Source: FEN-1139 sp964396375 (GTDB taxonomy: Bacteria > Myxococcota_A > Polyangia > Polyangiales > Polyangiaceae). Taken from it: DNA of 64,000 nucleotides. Below the pieces are notes generated by a model. It was given only the letters and a program-made list of their open reading frames with translations, did not search any database and was not told where the DNA came from. The stretch is from the NCBI GenBank assembly GCA_964396375.1, contig CAYNEY010000021.1, positions 32,979-96,978 on the forward strand, read 5' to 3'. Within the stretch, counting starts at the first letter, position 1. The number at the start of each line of letters is the position of its first letter. Of this stretch, positions 16,581 through 25,237 are shown one piece after another. The translations under genes were made by a program, and so were the position numbers.

Positions 16581-17666
16581 ATGACCGACCAGAAACCGAA
16601 GATCGATCTCAAGTCCCGTTTAGGCAAAAAGACGGTGAGCTCCCCCAGTGGGCCATCGATTCCTCCTCCCATGGGTGGGATCCCGCGCCCGAGCGGGATT
16701 CCGGCTCCCCCGTTTGGGAGTCGTCCACCTGTCGACGCGTCCAATCCCTATTCTTCCCTCGACACCGCGAGTGCGCCTCCTCCCCAGCCCCAGGCGATCA
16801 AGGTGGAGATGAGCGAGGAGGTGCGTGAGGAGCAGCGGAAACAGAGCAAGAAGTTTATGGTCATTGCCCTCGCCACGGCCCTCGTGGGTGGTGTGCTTGG
16901 CTACGCCGTGGGAAGTGGTCATGAACGCAGCAAGATCGCCGATCAAGCGCTGCGCGATGCAGGCGAGTTGGGCGGTCAGGTGAAGAAATCTGTGGAGATG
17001 ACCGAGACCATCGTGGAGACGCTCAAGTCTGCACAGGCCGCGCTCTCGTCCGGAAAATACCCCGAGGCCGAGGTGGCCAAGTTGGGGGAGCTTCGGATCC
17101 CGTTTGGTGGTGAGATGCTTGGTGGGCGTAATATCGGCCGCTTCAACAAGGAGACCTCGCGCGCCCTACTTTCCTTCGCCAGCCAGGCGGAGAAGGCGAA
17201 CGATCAGGTCGAGACTGTGCAACGTATCCTGGCCGGTGTGCGCAAAGACATTCAGGATCTGTTCGCCCAGAGTTCCACCCCCAAGGTGATGTGGGCGGCT
17301 GTTGCCGAGAGTGGTGCAGGTGGTCCGTGGCTCACGATGATGCGTATGGGTGAGCCTTTCTTGGTGAAGAACGAGAAAGGCTGGCCTGAGAGCGTGAAGT
17401 TCAAGGTTGGTGGCAAGGACGTGACGGTCAAGCGCTACACCAAGGGTGACCCCAACGGGACCGATCCCCTGTTCATTCCGGTCGATCCGGGTAGTCAGAA
17501 CGCTGTCTGTCCCGTCGATCTCTCGGCGCGGGTAGGCCGTCAGATCAGTGAGCTTGCGGGTATTCTCCAGGGAGAGAATGACGAAAGCGGCAATCCCTCC
17601 CCTGGCATGATCGAGGCTGGTCGTCATTTGGAAGAGAAGCTGAAGGCCATCGGCGGAGCGGGCTGA
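16581..17666 (+). CDS. Membrane-anchored protein of unknown function
   Basis: The 361-residue protein has a disordered cytoplasmic N-terminus rich in Pro, Gly and Ser (SIPPPMGGIPRPSGIPAPP), a single transmembrane helix at about 92-113 (KFMVIALATALVGGVLGYAVG), and a largely helical C-terminal part that looks coiled-coil prone (QVKKSVEMTETIVETLKSAQAAL split across turns). Toward the end there is a more globular region with VKFKVGGKDVTVKRY and a Cys (NAVCPVDLS). No family recognised. A terminator follows. Confidence 0.72.
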   Translation: MTDQKPKIDLKSRLGKKTVSSPSGPSIPPPMGGIPRPSGIPAPPFGSRPPVDASNPYSSLDTASAPPPQPQAIKVEMSEEVREEQRKQSKKFMVIALATALVGGVLGYAVGSGHERSKIADQALRDAGELGGQVKKSVEMTETIVETLKSAQAALSSGKYPEAEVAKLGELRIPFGGEMLGGRNIGRFNKETSRALLSFASQAEKANDQVETVQRILAGVRKDIQDLFAQSSTPKVMWAAVAESGAGGPWLTMMRMGEPFLVKNEKGWPESVKFKVGGKDVTVKRYTKGDPNGTDPLFIPVDPGSQNAVCPVDLSARVGRQISELAGILQGENDESGNPSPGMIEAGRHLEEKLKAIGGAG

Positions 17667-17689
17667 GTTCGGCAGGGTCAGCCACCCGA

Positions 17690-17725
17690 AAGGCCGGGAC
17701 CCGCGCGGTCTCGGCCTTTTCTTCT
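17690..17725 (+). terminator. Rho-independent terminator
   Basis: Stem AAGGCCGGGACC / GGTCTCGGCCTT (11 pairs plus one G-U type mismatch) around a short CGCG-type loop, followed by TTTTCTTCTT. It lies 24 nt after the stop of the membrane-anchored protein gene and just before the FliK-like gene. Confidence 0.85.
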
Positions 17726-17748
17726 TCGACAAGCAACTCAGCGGATCC

Positions 17749-18483
17749 GTGGTCGATGAGGTGGGTATGGTCTCATCCGCTCATCTTGTGGGGCACGCTC
17801 CCCAACCGCCGAGAGAGTCTGCCCCAAGCAGACCAGCTCCGAAGTCCGATTTTGCCTCCCGACTCCTCCGCCCCGAGCAGCCGCCCCGGAAAGCGTTGGC
17901 GAGCCGCGAAGGGCAGGAGGAGCGCCTGCAATCCGAAGCTACCCGAGCTGCTGTGGGGAGGGGGGCTGTGATCAGAGCTGGACGAGTCGACGAGGAGAGT
18001 GGCTCGACCACGGAATGGCGGTCCTCGATGGTGGGAGTTCGAGAACTCGACCAGGAGGGCACCGAGCGGTCGTCGCATGTGCCGAAAGGCGAGGGGTACG
18101 AGGAGATGGCGGAGCAGTCTGAAGGACGCTCCGGGTTCGGTGTCTGGGATCTCCTGCCGCTCGCCCGACAGAGCGCATCTCTGGCGGCCCACCGAGAGAT
18201 TTCGATGCCAGCTAGCCCCGCTGCTGCCCAGTTGATGTGCGATCTGGTGCAGCGGTTGGCTCGGCGGCTCAGCATTTCCCGAGAGGGTGGACGGAGTCGA
18301 CTCCGCGTGGAGATCGGGGAGGGGAGCCTTTCAGGCGCGGTGCTGACCGTGGAGGGTGGAGTGCGCGGGTTGCTCGTGGAACTCGAACTGCCTCACCACC
18401 ATGATCGCGACCGGTGGTCCCATGCCATTATGACCCGTCTGACCGAACGGGGGCTATGCGTCGAGGGAGTGCGGGTGAGCTGA
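17749..18483 (+). CDS. FliK-like C-terminal domain protein, putative
   Basis: A 244-residue protein (GTG start at 17749; ATG 17767 possible). The first two thirds are Arg/Ser/Glu/Pro-rich and look disordered. The C-terminal 80 residues (DLVQRLARRLSISREGG, RLRVEIGEGSLSGAVLTVEG, LVELELPHHHDRDRWSHAIMTRLTERGL) have the strand-strand-helix layout of the flagellar/type III secretion hook-length control domain (FliK/YscP/HrpP). No flagellar or T3SS gene is adjacent, so the match is based on pattern alone. It is convergent with truB, 6 nt apart. Confidence 0.45.
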   Translation: MVDEVGMVSSAHLVGHAPQPPRESAPSRPAPKSDFASRLLRPEQPPRKALASREGQEERLQSEATRAAVGRGAVIRAGRVDEESGSTTEWRSSMVGVRELDQEGTERSSHVPKGEGYEEMAEQSEGRSGFGVWDLLPLARQSASLAAHREISMPASPAAAQLMCDLVQRLARRLSISREGGRSRLRVEIGEGSLSGAVLTVEGGVRGLLVELELPHHHDRDRWSHAIMTRLTERGLCVEGVRVS

Positions 18484-18489
18484 CCCGGC

Positions 18490-19413
18490 TCAGGGGAGGC
18501 AGAAGCCACGTGTCACTCGCAACTCTGAGCTGGTGACCCGGTGTCCGAGCGCAAGCAGACGGTCATGCTGGTCGAACCAAGCCATGGTGGGGCCGACCTC
18601 TCCCTCACGGACTTCTGGGAGCATGTCTGGTTCGAGCAGGTGCTCCAGCCCAAGGCTCTGACCGAGCGTGGCACGTTTTGCCCCCTCGTCCGTGAGCCGG
18701 AGTGTTGGCAGACATCGCGCAGCTGCTGTGGCACACGGGATGAGCTGTATGGCAGGTTGGAACGGTTCGGCGAGGGGAAACGGCCAGCACTCATGGAGGG
18801 AGAACTGGCCACTTCGGAGCCGTGTCAGGGCTCCGAGGTGCGCCGGAACGCCTAGTGTGCGCCCCAGATCGCGGGCGAGCGCGCGTACGTAGTACCCGGT
18901 GCTCACGCGCATGAGAAGTGTCAGGCTGGTTGGGGTACGCTCTTCAATCACCAGGCTTTCGACCCTCACTGGGCGTGGGCGGACCGGCACCGGCTCGCCG
19001 CGTCGATGCAGCCGATGCGCGCGCACTCCGCCATACTTGAGTGCGCTCACCGCCGGAGGATTCTGAGCCGTGCGCTGAAGCTCGTCGGCGAGCGCTTGAT
19101 CCAACGCGGAGGTTTCCTGCCAGTCATCCGAGAGTGTCTGTGTCTCGAGCGTCGTGCCCGTGGCATCGTCACTGTCTGTGGAGCGGCCGAAAACCACCGT
19201 GGCGCGATACTCCTTGCTCTCGGCGGTGAGGTACTGCGACAGCTTCGTAGCCTCGCCGAGCAGCACGACCAGCACTCCGCTTGCCATCGGGTCGAGCGTC
19301 CCAGCGTGTCCGACCTCTCGGGTTTGGGCATGACGTCGCACCGCCGCCACCAGATCGTGGCTGGTGGGTCCCGAGGGCTTGTGGAGGAGCAGGATTCCGT
19401 CGTGGCGTGGCAT
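18490..19413 (-). CDS. truB: tRNA pseudouridine(55) synthase TruB
   Basis: A 307-residue enzyme making pseudouridine 55 in the T-loop of tRNAs. The catalytic Asp is Asp41 in VGHAGTLDPMASGVL; the N-terminal GILLLHKPSGPTSHDLV, KEYRATVVFGRSTDSDDATG and YYVRALARDLG motifs are all present. A C-terminal extension of about 60 residues after the core resembles the PUA-like tail. Convergent with the FliK-like gene and divergent from the downstream kinase gene at 19519. Confidence 0.95.
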   Translation of the reverse strand: MPRHDGILLLHKPSGPTSHDLVAAVRRHAQTREVGHAGTLDPMASGVLVVLLGEATKLSQYLTAESKEYRATVVFGRSTDSDDATGTTLETQTLSDDWQETSALDQALADELQRTAQNPPAVSALKYGGVRAHRLHRRGEPVPVRPRPVRVESLVIEERTPTSLTLLMRVSTGYYVRALARDLGRTLGVPAHLGALTRLRSGQFSLHECWPFPLAEPFQPAIQLIPCATAAARCLPTLRLTDEGAKRATLGQSLGLEHLLEPDMLPEVREGEVGPTMAWFDQHDRLLALGHRVTSSELRVTRGFCLP

Positions 19414-19518
19414 CCAGACTGTGCCGGTGTGGCAGAAACCGCGGAAGAACGCTAGCGCAAGCCAGTTGATTTGGGGGGGCTTCCCGCTCGGCCACCCGAT
19501 CGGTTATGATGAAGAGGA

Positions 19519-21543
19519 ATGGTCTCCCTCGGTTCGCCGATCAGCACCCGCGTGGGCCCTTACCTGCTCGGTGAGCGGCTGGGTGCCGGGGGAATGGCGG
19601 AGGTGTACGTTGCCTACGCGAAGGAGGGGAGTGCACGTCGCTACGCGATGAAGAGGATCCTTCCGCAGCTTGCTCGTGACACGCGCTTCGTGGCGATGTT
19701 TTGCGATGAGGCGCGGATCTGCGCTGAGCTCGATCACCCAAACATTGTGAAGGTCGTCGACTTCGGAGAGCACCAGGGTGACCTGTTCATGGTCATGGAG
19801 TTCGTCGACGGTACCTCCTGTGCAAGGCTGCTGCGCGCGGTGGCTGCGCGCAACAAGCGTATGCCCATTGAGGTGGCCGTCTTCATCGCTCGGCAGGTGC
19901 TTGGTGCCCTCTGCTATGCCCATGAGGCTTCCAACGATCAGGGGCGTCCCCTTGGCATTGTGCATCGTGACGTTTCGCCGGGAAACATCTTGGTTAGTCG
20001 TCTCGGGGAGGTCAAGCTCTCCGATTTCGGGATCGTGCGCAGTGAGTTCATTGCTCGCCGCACCTATCCTGGGGAACTCAAGGGCAAGATCGGCTACATG
20101 TCGCCGGAACAGGTGGTGGGAGCCGAGGTGGACGCTCGGAGCGACCTCTTTGCAGTTGGGATCGTTCTGGCTGAACTCTTGCTAGCTCGCCCGCTTTTTC
20201 CCGGGAAAAGCGAGATGGAAATCCTGACTCGGATCTACGAGGCAGATCTTCGCGTGCTTTCCCAAAATGCCGATCAGATCCCCTCGAAGCTTCTAGATAT
20301 CCTAGAAGCGCTGCTGGCGCGCCGGGCCAGCGAACGTCCGGCTACGGCACGTGCTGCCGCGCAGCTCATCGACAGTTTCTGCGCTGACGCGCAGCTTCCG
20401 ACAGACGGTGGGATGATGGTCGAGTGGTTGGTCACCCATGACCTCTTGCCGTCACAGAGTGGACCGCGCGAGTTCTCGCCCTCACCCGAGGGTGCTGAAC
20501 CCCTTCGCGCCGTGCAGGACGAGCGACGCTCCAGCGCCCCGCCTTCAGAGCAGAGTTTGCCCGGGGGGGAGTGCCCGCTCTTCGAGGTGCGGCTTCCCAA
20601 TCACGACATCATCGGCCCCTTTGCTTCAGCGGAGCTGGTTGAACGCTTCGCCACCCGTCGGCTTCCGCTGGATGCGGCGGTGCGTCGCAACGACGGTCGC
20701 TTTCGCCCCGCTCGAAGACTCCCAGAGTTGTCGTCGGTGGTTTCGGTCGAGTCCTGGCTCAACGGCGTGTTGGCGACGCGAGGGGTGCGAAAGGTTCGCC
20801 TCGATCGGGCCGAGCTTCCCGCACGGCTCTACGGTTTGGTCACGCGGCGGCGGACCGGTGCGCTGGTGTTGGTAGACGAGCCTCGGCGTCTGGTGATTTC
20901 CTGGGAAGGCGGTCAGCCGAGTGGTGCCATCTCCTCGGACCGGGATCTGCTTCTCGGCGCTCGCCTGGTGAGCGAGGGATTGATCAGCGAAACGCAACTC
21001 AATGAGTCGTTGGAGCGCATGGTGGCGAGTGACACGGCGCGCGTGACGCTTGGTGGTCGGCTCGGTGAGGTCCTACTCAGTCGTCGACTGGTGGCACCCG
21101 CCGAACTCCTGCGAGTTCTGGTGAGCCAGCTGGAGGCGCGGATCGTTGGGCTTGGTACCTGGGAGAAAGGCGATCTCTGGTTCGTTGAGCATGTGGAGCA
21201 CTTCGGTGAGAGACTGACTACATCCATGCCTGCCTTGTGCCTCATCACCTCGGCCGTGCGAAATGGCTACACTGGCAGGGAGCTGACCCGCATCCTCGGC
21301 TGCCTCGAGGACAATCCTTTGGCAGAGAGCCCAGTTCCGCCGCTGGCGGTCGAATCACTGGGCCTGAACACTGCCGAACTTGGAGCCATGAGCATGGCCA
21401 AGGGGGCTCGCTCGCTCGCGCGACTGCTAGCAGATGCCACTCAGGGAGGGGGTCGAGTCGACGACACCCTAAGAACGGTCTTCATCGGTCTATCTGCCGG
21501 GGTGCTGCTCAGCCCGAGTTGGTCGGTGTCGCCGCGGGATTAG
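19519..21543 (+). CDS. Ser/Thr protein kinase with GYF-like and DUF4388-like domains
   Basis: A 674-residue cytoplasmic kinase without transmembrane helix. The Hanks kinase domain (about 14-290) has GAGGMAEVY, AMKR, HRDVSPGNIL (near 149), DFG (near 168) and GYMSPEQ, so it should be active; HRDVSPGN is the HRDxxxxN form common in myxobacteria. A linker leads to a GYF-2-like region (about 357-400, VRLPNHDIIGPFASAEL), then a DUF4388/PATAN-like domain (about 424-555, LPARLYGLVTRRRTGALVLVDEP, GLISETQLNESLERM). The ATG at 19519 follows GAAGAGG very closely, so the start could differ slightly. Its 3' end overlaps the convergent hybrid kinase by 4 nt. Confidence 0.88.
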   Translation: MVSLGSPISTRVGPYLLGERLGAGGMAEVYVAYAKEGSARRYAMKRILPQLARDTRFVAMFCDEARICAELDHPNIVKVVDFGEHQGDLFMVMEFVDGTSCARLLRAVAARNKRMPIEVAVFIARQVLGALCYAHEASNDQGRPLGIVHRDVSPGNILVSRLGEVKLSDFGIVRSEFIARRTYPGELKGKIGYMSPEQVVGAEVDARSDLFAVGIVLAELLLARPLFPGKSEMEILTRIYEADLRVLSQNADQIPSKLLDILEALLARRASERPATARAAAQLIDSFCADAQLPTDGGMMVEWLVTHDLLPSQSGPREFSPSPEGAEPLRAVQDERRSSAPPSEQSLPGGECPLFEVRLPNHDIIGPFASAELVERFATRRLPLDAAVRRNDGRFRPARRLPELSSVVSVESWLNGVLATRGVRKVRLDRAELPARLYGLVTRRRTGALVLVDEPRRLVISWEGGQPSGAISSDRDLLLGARLVSEGLISETQLNESLERMVASDTARVTLGGRLGEVLLSRRLVAPAELLRVLVSQLEARIVGLGTWEKGDLWFVEHVEHFGERLTTSMPALCLITSAVRNGYTGRELTRILGCLEDNPLAESPVPPLAVESLGLNTAELGAMSMAKGARSLARLLADATQGGGRVDDTLRTVFIGLSAGVLLSPSWSVSPRD

Positions 21544-23252
21544 TCGAGCCCAGCTTCACGCCGTAAGGTCTTCACCAGATTGGTGGTGACAGGGTCGCGG
21601 TGCGGATCCGAGAGGTGACGCCGTACTGCGCCGAGGTCGATTGGCTTTCGGAGTGCACCACAGCCCGAGGCGCGGATGTAGTCGGCGGTGTCCTTGCCCA
21701 AGGTCGAGCCGGTTACGAACAAGAAGCGGTGAGCCACTTCGGGACGCTTCTCGACCACTCGGCGGTGGAGGGTCGTGCCGTCGGCGCCGGGCAGCATGAG
21801 ATCGCAGATCACCAGGTCGGGCAGATAGCTTGGATCGGCGAGCTGGATCTCCGCTTCGGAAGCCGAGGCTGCTTCGCGCACCTGGTGAGGCTTCAGTGCG
21901 CGCCGTGCCGAACGGGTGAACACTGGATCGTCGTCGACCACCAATACGCGCCGCACCACCGATTCGGCGTCTGGCACAGGTCCGCTCAGCGCCGGACCGG
22001 GTGAGGGTCGGAGGCTGCCAAAGGCGGGCAGCAGCGCGCGATACCGGGTGCCAGTTCCCTCGAGCGGCACCAGCTCCACGTGGCCTCCGTGCGCCGCCAC
22101 CACGTCGCCGAGTAGCTTCAGCACTAGTCGGCGGCGCTCATTCGGAAGAGCCTCGGCGAAGGGGCGGCGCTCGAGCTCGCGCAGACCCGCGCCATCCAGA
22201 GATGGACCAAGGTCGTCCACCGAGAAGACCACGCGCCGCTCTTCGGCTTGGGTACGTACCACCACGCGAGGAGTGACGGGTGCATGTTCGGCGCGTTCAC
22301 CGGCTAGCGCGATCAGATCCGAGATTACCTCCAGCAGTGACTCGCGGTGTCCCGCGATGTAAACCCCCTGAGTGAGCTGGGCCATCAGCAGCACGCCGCG
22401 CTGCTCGAAGCTTGGACGCAAGACCGCGCAGGCGGTGCGAACGAGCTCAGTCAAGTCTAGCGTTTCTGTCACCCGCTGGCGGCGGCCCAATTGAGTGAGT
22501 TGCTCTGTGGTATCGTGCAATCGCACCACGACCGCGCCAATCTCATCGGTCAGCTCGGCTAGCTCTGCCACTGTGCCACCGACCACCGTGTCAGAATCCT
22601 GGGTCAATAGACGCAGTTCGTCGAGCAGGCGCCTTTGTTCTTCCATTTGGAGCTGCAGCGCTCCCAGTGGGCCTTGCAGCTCGTGTGCTACGCTCGCACC
22701 CAGCACCGCCACTCCGGCTTGGCGGGGTTGCTCCAAGCCGAGTGTTACCGTGTCCCTAGCAGGCCGCGTGCGCTCGAGCGAGGGAGCCACCAGCTGGGTG
22801 ATCAACTCTGCGAAGTGGACAGTGTCTTGATCAAGCTTGGCCTGCGGGGCAAAGAGCAGCACAACGCTGCCAACTGGGAGCTTCTTCGAGACGATCGGGA
22901 CAGCGAGTGCTGCTGTGCACCCCACTTGAGCTATCTCGCCTGCGAGCGAGATCCCTTCGCGGTCGTGGCGCACGTCGGCAAGGCGAAAGGTCGAGAGTTG
23001 ATCGATCGACCGCTTCGCGATCGCTGCCAAAGCCTCACGCAGGCGATTGCCAGGGATGGCGGATTGGAGTCCACGCTCGAACGCTACCTCGAGTTCTGGT
23101 TTGCAGAGGTAGGCGACACCGGCGCGGGCGGCGGTTCCACCAAAAAGATGGTCGAGCGCGTCGCCAAGGATGCCAGTGTCACCCAGAGTGGCCAAGCGGC
23201 TGGCCAAGCTGGACACGGTCTCCATCCGATGACGCAAAGGGTGGGCGCTCAC
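21540..23252 (-). CDS. GAF-histidine kinase-receiver hybrid protein
   Basis: The 570-residue protein has a GAF-like sensor (about 25-165, containing CTAALAVPI), a dimerisation region with a phospho-acceptor candidate His190 in SVAHELQGPLGAL, an HATPase-like region (about 300-420) and a C-terminal receiver domain (about 440-560) with VLVVDDDP, acceptor Asp in VICDLMLPG, FVTGS and LRKPI. The ATPase part is degenerate: the N-box reads LLEVISDLIALAGERA without the usual Asn, and the G1 box is VDDLGPSLDG. Kinase activity is thus doubtful while the receiver looks intact. GTG 23252 or ATG 23225 start. No transmembrane segment. Confidence 0.83.
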   Translation of the reverse strand: MSAHPLRHRMETVSSLASRLATLGDTGILGDALDHLFGGTAARAGVAYLCKPELEVAFERGLQSAIPGNRLREALAAIAKRSIDQLSTFRLADVRHDREGISLAGEIAQVGCTAALAVPIVSKKLPVGSVVLLFAPQAKLDQDTVHFAELITQLVAPSLERTRPARDTVTLGLEQPRQAGVAVLGASVAHELQGPLGALQLQMEEQRRLLDELRLLTQDSDTVVGGTVAELAELTDEIGAVVVRLHDTTEQLTQLGRRQRVTETLDLTELVRTACAVLRPSFEQRGVLLMAQLTQGVYIAGHRESLLEVISDLIALAGERAEHAPVTPRVVVRTQAEERRVVFSVDDLGPSLDGAGLRELERRPFAEALPNERRRLVLKLLGDVVAAHGGHVELVPLEGTGTRYRALLPAFGSLRPSPGPALSGPVPDAESVVRRVLVVDDDPVFTRSARRALKPHQVREAASASEAEIQLADPSYLPDLVICDLMLPGADGTTLHRRVVEKRPEVAHRFLFVTGSTLGKDTADYIRASGCGALRKPIDLGAVRRHLSDPHRDPVTTNLVKTLRREAGLD

Positions 23253-23357
23253 GATCCGACACGTTACCGGATTTCGGGTCGAAAGGGCTAGTGGTTGGCT
23301 ACGCTGAGCTGGGCATCGGAGGGGGTGGGTACTGGCCGCGTGGCAGAAGAACAGGGG

Positions 23358-24866
23358 TCAGGAACTCGAACTTGGCGCAGTGATACTCGGAGGTGCCGGA
23401 AAAGGGCCATGGATACGCTCCCATCCCGCGGCGACGGCAAATAGGAGATCCTCGCGGAAGGGGGGGGCCAGAATCTGCATTCCGACGGGCAGGCTTGGTC
23501 GGACACTCGTGGCACGGGTGCCCCGCACTGGCACGCTTGCGCCGCAGATCCCCGCCAAGTTGCAGGGTAGAGTGTAGATGTCACCGAGGTACATGGCGAG
23601 GGGATCCTCAGTCTTCTCGCCGAGCCGGAAGGCAGGGGTAGGTGAGATGGGAGTGATGATCGCGTCCACCTTCGAGAACGCCGCCGCGAAATCTCGACGA
23701 ATCAGGGTTCGAACGCGCTGTGCCTTTCGGTAGTACGCATCGTAGTAGCCGGCGCTGAGCACATAGGTGCCGAGGAGAATCCGGCGCTTGACCTCGGCCC
23801 CGAAGCCCGCCTCGCGGGTGGCTCCGTACATGGCACAAAGATCCCCTCCGCTCGGTTCTTCCCGCAGTCCGAAGCGCACGCCATCGAAACGGGCAAGATT
23901 GCTTGATGCCTCCGCGGTGGCAAGGATGTAGTAGGTGGCGACGCCATAGCGGGTATGCGGTAGCGATACGGGGCCTACCTGGCAGCCAGCGCGGGCCAAC
24001 GATTCGATCGCTTCCTTCACCGCCTCAGCGATCTCCGGATCGAGCCCCGCGCCGAAGTACTCTTCGGGCACACCTAGCCGTAACCCCGGGAGAGGGCGTT
24101 CGCAGGCTGCCTCGAAGTCGGGGACTTCACTCGGGTGGCTGGTGGAGTCGAGGGGATCGTGTCCGGCGATCACCGAAAGCAGGCGCGCCGCTCCTCGGGT
24201 GTCGGCTGCAAACGGGCCGATCTGGTCGAGGCTCGAGGCATAGGCGACCAGGCCGTAGCGAGACACTCGACCGTAGCTCGGCTTGACACCCACCACCCCG
24301 CACAGGCCTGCGGGTTGGCGGATGGAGCCGCCGGTGTCGCTGCCAATTGAGCCGGCTGTCAGTCGCGCCGCGACCGCGACGGCGCTGCCACCGCTCGAGC
24401 CGCCAGGGATCCGGGTCTGGTCCCAGGGATTCAAGGTTGGACCGTAGGCGCTGGTCTCAGTAGATGAGCCCATCGCAAACTCATCCATGTTGGCTTTGCC
24501 AATGACGATGGCACCTGCGGCGCGGAGCCTCTGCACGACCGTGCTGTCGTAAGGTGGTTGCCAGGGGGTGCGACCCGAGAGGATGCGGGAGCCGCAGGTG
24601 GTTGGAAGATCGACGGTGGTGAGGGCATCTTTGACCGCGAGCGGGACCCCTGCGAGCGGTCCCAGCGCCTCGCCCCGCGCACGTCGAAGATCCAGGGCTC
24701 GTGCCGCAGCTCGCGCCGAGTCTGCACCCAAATGCACGATCGCGTTCAGGGATGCAGCCTTTGCGCAGCGCTCGAGGGCCGCCTCGACCAGCTCCTCGGC
24801 GCTCAGCTTGCCACTCGTGACGTCTTGTACCGTCTTCTGAATCGTCGGAAGTGTCATGCCCGTCAT
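23358..24866 (-). CDS. gatA: Asp/Glu-tRNA amidotransferase subunit A
   Basis: A 502-residue amidase-signature subunit that generates ammonia from Gln or Asn for transamidation of mischarged Asp-tRNA(Asn) or Glu-tRNA(Gln). Catalytic Lys79 (PLAVKDAL), the GGSSGGS loop at 155-161 and nucleophile Ser181 (GSDTGGSIRQPAG) are present, with the C-terminal YTLPCNLAGICGASVP region. The ATG overlaps the gatC stop (ATGA). gatB is not in this window, so the complex must be completed from elsewhere. Confidence 0.95.
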   Translation of the reverse strand: MTGMTLPTIQKTVQDVTSGKLSAEELVEAALERCAKAASLNAIVHLGADSARAAARALDLRRARGEALGPLAGVPLAVKDALTTVDLPTTCGSRILSGRTPWQPPYDSTVVQRLRAAGAIVIGKANMDEFAMGSSTETSAYGPTLNPWDQTRIPGGSSGGSAVAVAARLTAGSIGSDTGGSIRQPAGLCGVVGVKPSYGRVSRYGLVAYASSLDQIGPFAADTRGAARLLSVIAGHDPLDSTSHPSEVPDFEAACERPLPGLRLGVPEEYFGAGLDPEIAEAVKEAIESLARAGCQVGPVSLPHTRYGVATYYILATAEASSNLARFDGVRFGLREEPSGGDLCAMYGATREAGFGAEVKRRILLGTYVLSAGYYDAYYRKAQRVRTLIRRDFAAAFSKVDAIITPISPTPAFRLGEKTEDPLAMYLGDIYTLPCNLAGICGASVPVRGTRATSVRPSLPVGMQILAPPFREDLLFAVAAGWERIHGPFPAPPSITAPSSSS

Positions 24867-25156
24867 CCTTCGTCGATGAACGCGGGCACCGCGAAGGCGC
24901 CGTCACGTACCCGTGGCCCCTGGTCCACTGCCCGCGCGTTTGGGAGGCTTTCCTGCACCACGTCCGGTCGTTCCGGTGCCTGGTCGACCGCCATGTGCGC
25001 AGTCTCGGGCACTTGGTCGGTGTCGAGCTCACTGAGCTGGTCGACATAGCCGACGATCCGCCTGAGATCAGCCTCAAAGGCGCCGATTTCCTGTTCATGG
25101 AGCTGGAGTCGGGCCAGCTTTGCCACATGGATGACGGTAGAGCGGTCTATGGTCAT
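24863..25156 (-). CDS. gatC: Asp/Glu-tRNA amidotransferase subunit C
   Basis: A 97-residue stabilising subunit that clasps GatA to GatB. The protein starts MTIDRSTVIHVAKLARLQL, followed by the family pattern RRIVGYVDQLSELDTDQVPET and RPDVVQESLPN, and ends just before GatA. Start 25156 is chosen because the family begins here; a longer frame to 25201 exists. It is first in gatC-gatA and divergent from the kinase gene at 25238. Confidence 0.93.
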   Translation of the reverse strand: MTIDRSTVIHVAKLARLQLHEQEIGAFEADLRRIVGYVDQLSELDTDQVPETAHMAVDQAPERPDVVQESLPNARAVDQGPRVRDGAFAVPAFIDEG

Positions 25157-25237
25157 GAAAGGTTCCCGAAGTTTGGGCGAGATTAGCAGAGTCATCCGCA
25201 ACTGGCAGAGGGAGGTGACCGATTCACCACTGTCGTC

